In this document: positions 24,481 to 32,366 of the stretch, one piece after another
How positions within the stretch are numbered: position 1 is the stretch's first letter
Layout: every line of letters begins with the position of its first letter
DNA from: CAZOVB01 sp964583095
Lineage (GTDB): Bacteria; Planctomycetota; Phycisphaerae; SM23-33
Direction of reading: 5' to 3'
DNA length: 40,338 bases
Assembly (NCBI GenBank): GCA_964583095.1
Contig: CAZOVB010000041.1
Coordinates: 1-40,338 of the forward strand
Notes under the pieces: model-generated
Seen by the model: the letters and a program-made list of their open reading frames with translations, nothing else
What the model was told of the DNA's origin: nothing
Databases searched by the model: none
Translations under genes and position numbers: made by a program

Positions 24481-24762
24481 TCAGCCCTGTTCCATTTCTC
24501 CGAAGCCCGAGGCGACCAGTTGGGCCAGGGCATCCAGGGCTTCCTGGCTGTCGCTGCCGTCTGCGGTGATCTTCAGGACGGTTCCCTTGGTGGCGGCCAG
24601 TCGCATGACCGACATGATGCTTTTGGCATCGACGCTGAGAGTTCCATTGGAGACCTGGATCTGGCTGTTGTACTTATTGGCCACTTCGACGAACTGCATC
24701 GCCGGTCGGGCGTGCAGGCCGTATTTGTTTACGATTTCGGCTTCTTTCTCCAGAGTGCTCAC
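24481..24762 (-). CDS. ptsH: Phosphocarrier protein HPr
   Basis: A 93-residue phosphocarrier between enzyme I and IIA proteins. The active histidine is His17 in GLHARPAMQF. The HPr-kinase-type serine is Ser48 in AKSIMSVMRL, so regulation by an HPrK/P encoded elsewhere is possible. It lies 39 bp after ptsN and 27 bp before ptsI. Confidence 0.96.
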   Translation of the reverse strand: MSTLEKEAEIVNKYGLHARPAMQFVEVANKYNSQIQVSNGTLSVDAKSIMSVMRLAATKGTVLKITADGSDSQEALDALAQLVASGFGEMEQG

Positions 24763-24801
24763 GGCTTGGTCTTCCTCAGGGACTGGGTCGAGCAGACAGG
24801 G

Positions 24802-25269
24802 TCAGCCCAGCTCGTCGGCTTCTTCGATCAGTTCCACGATGGCTTGCCGGGTTTCGCTCTGTCGGAGGAACTTTCGGAACATGTCGCGTTGCACGTGCTT
24901 GAAGATCGTCTCCATCGCCTGGAGGTGCTCATCGGGGTTTTCCGGGCTCGATAGCAGCAGGATGATGGAATAGACGGGCTTGGAATCCAGGGCGCTGAAG
25001 TCCAATCCTTCCGGGCTTCGCCCGATGGTTCCGATCGGCTTGCGAATCCCCTTGAGTTTCGCGTGGGGCAGGGCGACGCCCTTGCCGATACCCGTGGTGG
25101 CCTGGCCTTCGCGGTTCAGGACCGCCTGGGTGACGTCCTCGACGTCCTTTTTGGCGATGGCGCCCGCATCGGCCAGGGCCTGGACCAGTTCCGCGATGGC
25201 CTCGTCTCGGGTCTGAGCCTTGATATCGGGGATAATCGCGTCGGAAACCATGATGTCCGAAAGCTTCAT
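24802..25269 (-). CDS. ptsN: PTS IIA protein, nitrogen-regulatory (PtsN) type
   Basis: A 155-residue single-domain EIIA of the fructose/mannitol-Ntr family. The phosphorylated histidine is His69 in GVALPHAKLKG; TGIGKGVALPHAK and LLSSPENPDEHL are typical. It has no IIB or IIC domain attached, as expected for a regulatory IIA. It follows hpf, an arrangement also seen in proteobacterial rpoN-hpf-ptsN clusters, and precedes ptsH and ptsI. A fructose-type IIA is the alternative name. Confidence 0.92.
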   Translation of the reverse strand: MKLSDIMVSDAIIPDIKAQTRDEAIAELVQALADAGAIAKKDVEDVTQAVLNREGQATTGIGKGVALPHAKLKGIRKPIGTIGRSPEGLDFSALDSKPVYSIILLLSSPENPDEHLQAMETIFKHVQRDMFRKFLRQSETRQAIVELIEEADELG

Positions 25270-25470
25270 GCGTTACTCCTGCAGTCGGGTTCTATTCTTC
25301 GGGGTCGGGTCGCCCGGCCTGGCCGGCGGTGGTTCTACCGCTCAGCCAGGGGCTGGTGTCGCTCAGACTGCCTCTGCGCCCGAGCCGGGGGCATAAAAAG
25401 CAAGGCCGCTCACAAATCGCGGACCCCAGAGTGTACCGTCGGGGCCCCGGCGAGGCCAAGCCCCAAATTC

Positions 25471-25830
25471 TCAGGAATTTTCCTCCGTTTCCTCGGAGTG
25501 ATTCATGGCTTCTTCCAGAACCTGCGAATGAGGCTGGCCCTGTCGTTTGCGGACCTTATCCTTGAAACGGCGGACCTGCTGGGAGATCTTGTCGACGCAA
25601 TGATCGATGCAGGCATACATGTCCGGATCGCTGCTGTTGGCGACAAATGTGTGCTTCTTGCGGGCAGTGACAACAATTTCGGCTGTGGCGTTGTCCGCTT
25701 CATGGTCCAGGATGACTTCCACGCTCTGTATCCCGTCGTAGTACCTCTCCAGCTTCTCGCACTTGCCCTGGACGTACTGGGTCAGGGCGTCGGAAGATTT
25801 CATGTGCCGCGTCTTGACAGTAATGTTCAC
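25471..25830 (-). CDS. hpf: Ribosome hibernation promoting factor, short form
   Basis: A 119-residue ribosome-binding protein of the HPF/YfiA family, which inactivates ribosomes in stationary phase. Recognisable parts are the first strand MNITVKTRHMKSSDALTQYV, YYDGIQSVEVILDHE and DMYACIDHCVDKISQQVRRFKDK. It lacks the C-terminal dimerisation domain of the long form. Its ATG overlaps the stop of the DUF502 gene by 4 bp (ATGA), so translation is coupled. A 201-bp gap to ptsN contains no gene and only weak hairpins. Confidence 0.94.
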   Translation of the reverse strand: MNITVKTRHMKSSDALTQYVQGKCEKLERYYDGIQSVEVILDHEADNATAEIVVTARKKHTFVANSSDPDMYACIDHCVDKISQQVRRFKDKVRKRQGQPHSQVLEEAMNHSEETEENS

Positions 25831-26612
25831 GTCGCGTTCTCCTTCGTCTGGAGCGGCGGGATCCGCCCAAGCTTGATCTTCTCCAACTCCTTCGGAGAAA
25901 ACTGCTGGTTCGGGGGGATCACCACGCCGCCGCTGATAGTGAAGCGTAAGGCCTCATCTATGGTTATCGGCAAATCGACGATTTCTTCTCGTCGTACCAT
26001 AATTGTATATCCGGTCACGGGGGTGGGGCTGGATGGAATGAAAACCGTCATGAACTCGCTGCCCTGTTCCAGAATGAGGTTCCGCATGCCCGGGCCGGTT
26101 ACCAGCCCCAGCGAGTACATTCCTTTGCGTGGGTACTCCACGGCGACCACCCGCGAAAAATCGATCTTTTTCTCAGAAAACATGAAGTCCGTCACCTGTT
26201 TCACGGACGGGTACACCTGTTTGATAAACGGAATCCGCGTAAGGATCCGGTTGAATACCTTTGCAAGGCTGTGACCCATGAACGAGCCGATGCCCCTGCC
26301 CAGCAGGTAGATGCCCACGATGGCCAGCAGGAACCCCACCCACCAGAGGTTTTCGACCCAGTAGCGATTGAAATTCGCCAGCCAGATCTCCAACTCGGCA
26401 TCCGGCGAGGCCTTGAGCGGGTTGGCGCCCTTGGAAATCCGGGCTATCCAGTGCACCAGCGTCATCGCACCGGTATTGATGTAGTGCCCCACGTACCGGT
26501 TGATCAGGCGCACCACGTAAATCACGATGGCGATGGTCAGTACGGTAGGGAGAACCGCCGCCAAACCCCGAAAAAAGAAGCGTTTGAAATCCTTCCAGAA
26601 ACTCTCGGCCAA
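25827..26612 (-). CDS. DUF502 family membrane protein
   Basis: A 261-residue membrane protein if started at TTG 26612, which has GAGGAG 7 bp upstream; an ATG at 26648 without a Shine-Dalgarno would add 12 residues. The DUF502 pattern is clear: FFFRGLAAVLPTVLTIAIVIYVV (first membrane segment), VGFLLAIVGIYLLGRGIGS (second), IPFIKQVYPSVKQVTDF and FIPSSPTPVTGYTIMV. It is a conserved inner-membrane family of unknown function. It heads the minus-strand run that contains hpf and the PTS genes, behind a good promoter. Confidence 0.9.
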   Translation of the reverse strand: MAESFWKDFKRFFFRGLAAVLPTVLTIAIVIYVVRLINRYVGHYINTGAMTLVHWIARISKGANPLKASPDAELEIWLANFNRYWVENLWWVGFLLAIVGIYLLGRGIGSFMGHSLAKVFNRILTRIPFIKQVYPSVKQVTDFMFSEKKIDFSRVVAVEYPRKGMYSLGLVTGPGMRNLILEQGSEFMTVFIPSSPTPVTGYTIMVRREEIVDLPITIDEALRFTISGGVVIPPNQQFSPKELEKIKLGRIPPLQTKENAT

Positions 26613-26668
26613 CGCAGTACTCCTCACCCGCCGTGCCGGGGAGGGCATCGGGCGATTAAGATAACGCA

Positions 26669-26697
26669 AGTCTAGTCGATGGCGAAAGCTCCGTCAA
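26669..26697 (-). promoter_or_regulatory. Sigma-70-like promoter of the DUF502-hpf-pts run
   Basis: On the minus strand, TTGACG (26697-26692) and TAGACT (26674-26669) are 17 bp apart, matching consensus at 5/6 and 4/6. Initiation near 26662 would leave about 50 bases before TTG 26612 and only about 14 before ATG 26648, which favours the TTG start. A TTGACT at 26722-26727 on the plus strand may serve the divergent ackA, but its -10 is poor. Confidence 0.6.
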
Positions 26698-26836
26698 GGT
26701 CCGCATCGGTTCGATGCGGGCTTGACTTTCCCCCGCCCGCGCTGTACCTAAGATCTGCCACGGCTGGGGATCTCTCGCGACCCCGCCCAAGGCCCCGGGA
26801 GACCTCGATCATGCCCAACCCCGCCGGAGATCCTCC

Positions 26837-28039
26837 ATGAAAGTATTTGTCGTCAACTGCGGCAGCAGTTCCATTAAGTACCAACTGTTCTCCATGACCC
26901 ATGAAAAGGTCCTGGCCAAGGGTGTCATGGAACGCGTGGGAACGGCCGAAGCCGTGCTCAAGCACACCGCAGGCGAGAAGAGCCACGAACGCAGCGCCTC
27001 GGCCCCGAATCACACCGAGGGGCTCAAGATGATCATCGAGGCCCTGGCTGACGAGAAGATCGGCGTGATCGAGGACATCGATGAGATCCAGGGCGTGGGC
27101 CACCGCGTCGTACACGGCGGAGAGGAAATCACCGACTCCTGCCGCATCGACCGCAAGACGATGGACACCATACGGCGGAACTTCGAACTGGCTCCGCTGC
27201 ACAATCCGCCCAACCTCGCCGGCATCGAGGGGGCCATGACCGCAATGCCCGACGTGCCCCACGTGGCCGTCTTCGACACCGCCTTCCTCTCCACGCTGCC
27301 CCAGAGGGCCTATCGATACGCGGTGCCCGACGACTGGTACACCGACTACCACGTCCGCAAGTACGGTTTCCATGGCACGAGCCACCGCTGGGTCACTGCC
27401 GCCACCGCAGAACTGCTCTCCAAGCCCGTCGAGCAGACGAGCCTGATCACCTGTCACCTGGGCAACGGCTGCTCGATGACGGCCGTCCGGAACGGCAAAG
27501 CCGTTGATCATTCCATGGGCATGACGCCTTTGGAAGGGCTGGTGATGGGCACGCGCAGCGGAGATATCGACCCGGCCATCGTGTTCTACATGATGAACCA
27601 CGCGGGACTTACGGTTGCTGAGGTCGACAAGGCCCTCAACAAACGCTCCGGGCTGCTGGGCATCAGCGGGCTGAGCAACGACATGCGCGACCTGCTGACC
27701 GCTCGGGAAAACGGCAACCGGCGGGCGGAACTGGCCGTGGAGATCTTCGTCTATCGCCTGCTCAAATACATCGGGGCCTATTACGGGGTCCTGCCCGAAC
27801 TGGACGCGATTGTCCTGACCGGCGGTATCGGAGAGAACTCCATTCGCGTCCGCGAGCGTCTGGTGAGCCAGCTTTCCCGCTTCGGCATTGCCCTGGCCGA
27901 GACGCGAAACCAGGAAACCCGTCGCGGCAAAGCGGGGCCCATCAGCACCGACGATTCATCGCTGCCGGTCCTGGTGGTCCCGACCAACGAAGAACTGATG
28001 ATCGCGCGGGATACCCGCAGGATCGTCGAGGGCAAATAG
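26837..28039 (+). CDS. ackA: Acetate kinase
   Basis: A 400-residue enzyme interconverting acetyl phosphate and acetate with ATP, which points to acetate overflow or fermentation. Motifs: VNCGSSSIKY (phosphate site), GVGHRVVHGG, YGFHGTSHRWV, CHLGNGCSM and LTGGIGENS. Length is normal. A weak GGAGATCC lies before the ATG. pta is not beside it. It diverges from the DUF502 gene. Confidence 0.97.
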   Translation: MKVFVVNCGSSSIKYQLFSMTHEKVLAKGVMERVGTAEAVLKHTAGEKSHERSASAPNHTEGLKMIIEALADEKIGVIEDIDEIQGVGHRVVHGGEEITDSCRIDRKTMDTIRRNFELAPLHNPPNLAGIEGAMTAMPDVPHVAVFDTAFLSTLPQRAYRYAVPDDWYTDYHVRKYGFHGTSHRWVTAATAELLSKPVEQTSLITCHLGNGCSMTAVRNGKAVDHSMGMTPLEGLVMGTRSGDIDPAIVFYMMNHAGLTVAEVDKALNKRSGLLGISGLSNDMRDLLTARENGNRRAELAVEIFVYRLLKYIGAYYGVLPELDAIVLTGGIGENSIRVRERLVSQLSRFGIALAETRNQETRRGKAGPISTDDSSLPVLVVPTNEELMIARDTRRIVEGK

Positions 28040-28052
28040 AAACTCCTCGCAG

Positions 28053-28070
28053 TTCGCCTCCAGAGGCGAA
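28053..28070. terminator. Hairpin after ackA
   Basis: TTCGCCTC (28053-28060) and GAGGCGAA (28063-28070) form a perfect 8-bp stem 14 bp past the ackA stop, but the two-base loop is tight and no T-run follows. It may be a weak or factor-dependent terminator. A possible -10 (TACAAT, 28243-28248) for the next gene lies downstream without a good -35. Confidence 0.4.
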
Positions 28071-28297
28071 GCGCACCGGGCCGATAGGGTATTTGCGAGA
28101 CAAATCGCGGATCTGTGCGTCTTTTTCTGCGCAATGCCCTTGCTGCGTCGTATAAGCTATGCGCCCGAGGCAGGGGCTCAGACGCGTGCCGACCACAGGG
28201 AAAGCTGTCGGATCGATCCTGTTAACCCCGGGCTCCCGGCGGTACAATACAATCGGGAAGCAACCAATTCTCCTTTTGATGTGAAGGAGTTCCAACT

Positions 28298-29701
28298 ATG
28301 CGAACAGACGTCAAAATCGGCGTAGCCGTGGGGCTTTGCTTTGTGATCGCGTTTATCTTCTACTACGTGATCGGCGGAAGCGACTCCGAGCCATCCGAAT
28401 CCCAGAACGACCAGACAGAAATCGCCAGGAACGACGACGAATCCGACCTGGGTTCCGACGGCTCACCCCTCAGCGGTGACAGCGGCACGGATTCCTCCTG
28501 GCCGGCCTTGGAGGATCCTGACCCTTCCCCGTCTGGCTCGGGAACCAGCGAGGGCAGTGACACGGACATCATGGGTGGGCAGGACGTCGCGGGCACGATG
28601 ACCCCCGGGTCCGAACCCGGCAGCACAGAGGATCCCGACGACGTGGTAACGCCCAGGCTGGGCGGCAGCGGCGACGAGACGGATCCCGGCTTCCCCTCGC
28701 CCTTTGGCGATGATTCTTCGGATCCTTCCCCGAGCCCGGATGACGGGGCCAGAGTAGCCTCTCGGGATGACCGAGACGATGAGGACTCTACCTTTGACAC
28801 CGGCTATCGCGATCCCTGGGCCCGCAGCGGGGACGACGGTGACCAAGACGTTGCCTCGCCGCTTTCCCGAGGGGGCGAGCCGGCCGAGATGTCCCCCAGC
28901 GATTCGGAAATCCGCGACAGCGGGTTGCCCACCGACGAATACACCTGGCACGAAGTGCGCGAAGACGAAACCCTTTCCTCCATTGCCAAGTCCTTCTACG
29001 GAGAGGCCAGATACTATCGGGCCATACTCGAAGCCAACCCGGAGGTCGAGGAATACAATCTTCGCCCGGGCAAGCGCCTTCGTATGCCCCCCCACAGCCA
29101 GGTGGTCAACCAGGTCTCGGGCAGTTCCGGAACCGCCGGATCGGCGACCAGTGGCCTTTCCCTCCCTGCCGGCTGGAAGGCCCACAAGATCGTCTCGGGA
29201 GACCTGCTGGGAACCATCTCCCAGAAGTATTACGGCAGCACGAAATACTGGCAGGCGATTCAGTCGGCCAACCCGGATATCAACCCCCGGGCGCTGCCGG
29301 TGGGCAAGGTTTTGAAGATCCCTCCGCCGGAAGAAGTGATCCAGCCATCTGCCCGAACTTCGAGCGGTTCGTCGGGTTCGGGAACCCGCCGCGGATCGTC
29401 CCAGCCTCCCATTCAGGTCCCTGCCGGCTGGAAGGTCCATGTGGTCCAGGAAGGCGACATGCTCAGCACGATCAGTCAGAAATACTACGGCACGAGCCGC
29501 CACTGGGGCCTGCTCCAGGACAAGAATCCCGATATCAACCCGAACAACATGCAGGTGGGCCAGCAGATCCGCATTCCTCCCAAGCCGGCCGGCGGATCCG
29601 CTCCGGTACCTGTCCCGTCCCGAACGGCTGGGAGTTCGGATACGCCCCGCTCGACCGATCCGGACGAGTACCGGGCGCCCATGCCGGACTTCGGCGGCTG
29701 A
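28298..29701 (+). CDS. Membrane-anchored protein with three LysM domains
   Basis: A 467-residue envelope protein. A single N-terminal membrane anchor (about residues 8-27) is followed by an extremely acidic Ser/Asp/Gly/Pro-rich linker (about 28-210) and three LysM modules at about 215-264, 294-342 and 379-428. Each has the pattern EGDMLSTISQKYYG...NPDINP...GQQIRIPP. LysM binds N-acetylglucosamine-containing glycans such as peptidoglycan. The modules are separated by Ser/Gly linkers and there is no catalytic domain, so it is probably a cell-wall-binding scaffold. GAAGGAG precedes the ATG. Confidence 0.9.
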   Translation: MRTDVKIGVAVGLCFVIAFIFYYVIGGSDSEPSESQNDQTEIARNDDESDLGSDGSPLSGDSGTDSSWPALEDPDPSPSGSGTSEGSDTDIMGGQDVAGTMTPGSEPGSTEDPDDVVTPRLGGSGDETDPGFPSPFGDDSSDPSPSPDDGARVASRDDRDDEDSTFDTGYRDPWARSGDDGDQDVASPLSRGGEPAEMSPSDSEIRDSGLPTDEYTWHEVREDETLSSIAKSFYGEARYYRAILEANPEVEEYNLRPGKRLRMPPHSQVVNQVSGSSGTAGSATSGLSLPAGWKAHKIVSGDLLGTISQKYYGSTKYWQAIQSANPDINPRALPVGKVLKIPPPEEVIQPSARTSSGSSGSGTRRGSSQPPIQVPAGWKVHVVQEGDMLSTISQKYYGTSRHWGLLQDKNPDINPNNMQVGQQIRIPPKPAGGSAPVPVPSRTAGSSDTPRSTDPDEYRAPMPDFGG

Positions 29702-29727
29702 AACCATCCCGCCTGAGCAGCAAAAAG

Positions 29728-29763
29728 AACAGGCCACGTCGCAGCGCTGCGACGTGGCCTGTT
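29728..29763. terminator. Bidirectional terminator between the LysM and lipoprotein genes
   Basis: A perfect 18-bp inverted repeat (29728-29745 with 29746-29763). On the minus strand it is followed by CTTTTTG, a proper T-tract, so it terminates the DUF6655 gene; the plus-strand tail is weaker. Confidence 0.85.
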
Positions 29764-29785
29764 TCGTACAATCAGTTGTCCGCAG

Positions 29786-30448
29786 TCAAGGTCCTTCCCT
29801 TGGCGGCGGGCCCTGGGTGGAGGAAGCAGAGGCCGAGCCCGACTCGGCGTCGGCGGTATTCTGGTCGGTCTTTTCCGGGCTGACGTTGTCTTCGATGAGA
29901 GGCCCGGCCCCGAAGAACCATCGGCTGTTCTGTTTGGAGAAGCCATAGGCCGGGCCGGAGGCATAGAGGAACTTTCGATCTTCCCTCTGGTAGACCACGA
30001 AACTCACCCGCGTCCCGCCGCTTTGCTCGACGGACTTGAACGCCGAGGCCTCGGGAAGCGGAATGGTGCCCCCCGGGGTTGGCAGGGCGGTTTCGGGGAT
30101 GCCCAGGACGTAATCGCTCCGGTCGACTCCGACGGCTCCGCTTCGGAGTTCCATCACATGCGAGGCCTGCTCGGGCTTGTCCACGAATCGGATGCCTTTT
30201 TCCATGCCGCGCATGCGGATTGTTGCGACCAGGAATGACTTGTCCACCCGATCGACGAATTGATCATCCAAAAAGACCTCCTTGCCCGTGAGTGGGTCGT
30301 ATTTCAGTTGGGCACAGGCCTGATCGACCGCTGCCGAGACCAGCAACTGCTCGCTGGCGGTTCGGGGCGTATCGGTGAATCGACGGGTACCGCAGCCTGC
30401 CAAACAGAGCAGCGCGGTTGCGATCGAGAGTACCAGCAGGTTACGCAT
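29786..30448 (-). CDS. Lipoprotein of the DUF6655 type
   Basis: A 220-residue lipoprotein: the signal ends in LAGC with Cys19. The start at 30448 is fixed by GGAGG upstream and the signal peptide. Recognisable features are TRRFTDTPRTASEQLLVSAAVDQA and the stretch AFKSVEQSGGTRVSFVVY, which I associate with a planctomycete lipoprotein family of unknown function (DUF6655). The last 30 residues are low-complexity Ser/Pro/Glu. An envelope role is inferred only from the lipobox. Confidence 0.8.
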   Translation of the reverse strand: MRNLLVLSIATALLCLAGCGTRRFTDTPRTASEQLLVSAAVDQACAQLKYDPLTGKEVFLDDQFVDRVDKSFLVATIRMRGMEKGIRFVDKPEQASHVMELRSGAVGVDRSDYVLGIPETALPTPGGTIPLPEASAFKSVEQSGGTRVSFVVYQREDRKFLYASGPAYGFSKQNSRWFFGAGPLIEDNVSPEKTDQNTADAESGSASASSTQGPPPREGP

Positions 30449-30677
30449 ACAGCTTTCCTCCAGGGATATCAGGATGCCCGGTCCATTGCCGAGCCGTTGG
30501 AATCCTAGCACCTTTGCCGGGAGATTTCACGAACGCACCAAACTTCCCGAGCGAGCGGTCGGAGCGGGATCTTTCGGCCCGGTCTGAGATTCGATACAAT
30601 CGCTTCTTCCAGCCGGCGTCACAGGGCGTCGGTAGGTTGCGACCGTTCAACCCGTCAGAATCACGGAAGGAGTATCG

Positions 30678-32279
30678 ATGCCGGCCAAGCCTAACATCGT
30701 TGTCATCGTGGCAGATGACGTCACGCCGAATTATCACAGTTGCTACGGGGGGCCTACGCCCACGCCCAACATCGACCGGATCGCCCGAAACGGCGCGCGG
30801 ATGGATCGCGGCTACTGCTGCGCCTCGCTGTGCTGCCCATCCCGCTGGACGCTGTTTACCGGCCAGTTCACCGGCAGGAGCCCGTGGGCCTACCAGGACG
30901 TCCCCGAGGACGAACCGTACCTGATCAGCCAGAACGGTATGCTCTATCCCGAGACGCCGACGCTGGCCAAGACCCTTCGGTCCTCCGGCTACAACACCGG
31001 GCACGTGGGCAAGTGGCACAGCCGATTCGATACGGAATTCATGGGCGAGGACGAGCCGATCATGCCCAAGGGCGACCCGGACGATCCGGAGGTCGACGCG
31101 GAGATTCGCCGGCGACAGGCAATCGCCCAGGAGGTGGTCAAGCAGACGGCGGGCTTCGAGCACGTCGACCGCGTGCAGTGGGGCAACATCGGCGGTGTCC
31201 ATCCGAAGCTGCGCGCCCACAACATCGCCTGGATGACCGACGGGGCGCTGGACTTCCTCGATTCTGCCTCGGGCGACGACAGGCCCTTCTACCTGCATCT
31301 GGCCAACAGCGTTCCGCACAGCCCCGACTGCCTCAAGTCCCTCAACATGGACCACCGGTACACCTGGGGCGGAAAGCTCGATGAGGCGCCTTCTTCGCAC
31401 CCGGCCGATGATACCGTGCTCGAGCGTCTCAGGGCCTCGGGCCTCCAGACCGAAGGGCCCATCGCCGGTGTCAACGCCGGGATGATCATGATCGACGACC
31501 AGGTCGGAGCCGTCCTGAGCAAGCTCCAGCAGATGGGCGCCCTGGAAAATACCATCGTCATCTACACCGCCGACCACGGCATCCCCGGCAAGGGTTCCTG
31601 CCACGTCCAGGGCCAGCACCTGCCCTTTGTCATTCAGTGGCCCGCGGGCTTCGAGGGTGGGCAGGAAATCTCCGATATCTTCTCCTGGGCCGACGTCGTG
31701 CCCACCCTGGCCGATGCCTGCGAGGCAGCCATGCCCGAAGATCACACGCTCGATGGGGTGAGCGTTCTGCCGGCCCTGAAGGGCCAGGCCCCCTGGCCCC
31801 GCGAGGCCGCCTATCACGAGATGGGCTGGTCGCGGTCGATTATCAAGGGCCGATGGCAGTACATCGCGACGCGCTATCCCTCCTGGGCGATCGAGGAACT
31901 CCAGAAGGACCCCGACCAGCGCGAGGTGGAGTTGGGCATCGGGGTGGCCTTCGACAATCTCAACGCCCCCTTCAAGCCCGGGTACTTTGAGGCCGACCAG
32001 CTTTACGACCTCCAGACCGATCCGGACGAGGAGTACAACCTGATCGACGACCCGGCCCGGGCGGACGTGGTGGCAGACCTCAAGGCCGAGCTCAAGAAGA
32101 TCACCGACACGCTGCCCAGGCCCTTCCCGGCCGAGCCCAGCGAGTTCCGCAAGACCGATCGCTACAAGAAACTCCTCGAGCAGCGCAAGGCTCAGATGGC
32201 CGCCATCGAGCATTACCCCCCCGGCCACGCCGCCCACATCTGGTTCGCCAACCTGCGAGACCCCTGCGCGGCAAACTGA
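30678..32279 (+). CDS. Sulfatase, formylglycine-dependent, no signal peptide
   Basis: A 533-residue arylsulfatase-type enzyme that would hydrolyse sulfate esters, most likely on glycans. The N-terminal metal site NIVVIVADDVTPNYHSCYGG is intact. The sulfatase signature is CCPSRWTLFTG with Cys52 as the residue to be converted to formylglycine. HVGKWHS, MIDDQVG and YTADHGIPGKGS follow in the expected order. The protein begins directly with the catalytic domain, so it appears cytoplasmic, unlike many planctomycete sulfatases. The region around the active cysteine holds two adjacent cysteine pairs (47-48 and 52-53). AAGGAG precedes the ATG and a TACAAT at 30595-30600 may be the -10. Confidence 0.93.
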   Translation: MPAKPNIVVIVADDVTPNYHSCYGGPTPTPNIDRIARNGARMDRGYCCASLCCPSRWTLFTGQFTGRSPWAYQDVPEDEPYLISQNGMLYPETPTLAKTLRSSGYNTGHVGKWHSRFDTEFMGEDEPIMPKGDPDDPEVDAEIRRRQAIAQEVVKQTAGFEHVDRVQWGNIGGVHPKLRAHNIAWMTDGALDFLDSASGDDRPFYLHLANSVPHSPDCLKSLNMDHRYTWGGKLDEAPSSHPADDTVLERLRASGLQTEGPIAGVNAGMIMIDDQVGAVLSKLQQMGALENTIVIYTADHGIPGKGSCHVQGQHLPFVIQWPAGFEGGQEISDIFSWADVVPTLADACEAAMPEDHTLDGVSVLPALKGQAPWPREAAYHEMGWSRSIIKGRWQYIATRYPSWAIEELQKDPDQREVELGIGVAFDNLNAPFKPGYFEADQLYDLQTDPDEEYNLIDDPARADVVADLKAELKKITDTLPRPFPAEPSEFRKTDRYKKLLEQRKAQMAAIEHYPPGHAAHIWFANLRDPCAAN

Positions 32280-32306
32280 GCCTGTCTCTTGAGCTGCGAC
32301 CCATGA

Positions 32307-32350
32307 AAAAGAGCAACGGATGCCACCCTGCCGGCATCCGTTGCTCTTTT
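32307..32350. terminator. Strong bidirectional terminator
   Basis: AAAAGAGCAACGGATGCC (32307-32324) pairs perfectly with 32333-32350, giving an 18-bp stem with T-runs on both strands. It separates the convergent sulfatase (stop 32279) and the beta-helix gene (stop 32367). Confidence 0.92.
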
Positions 32351-32366
32351 CTGTTGCGCCGCGAGT

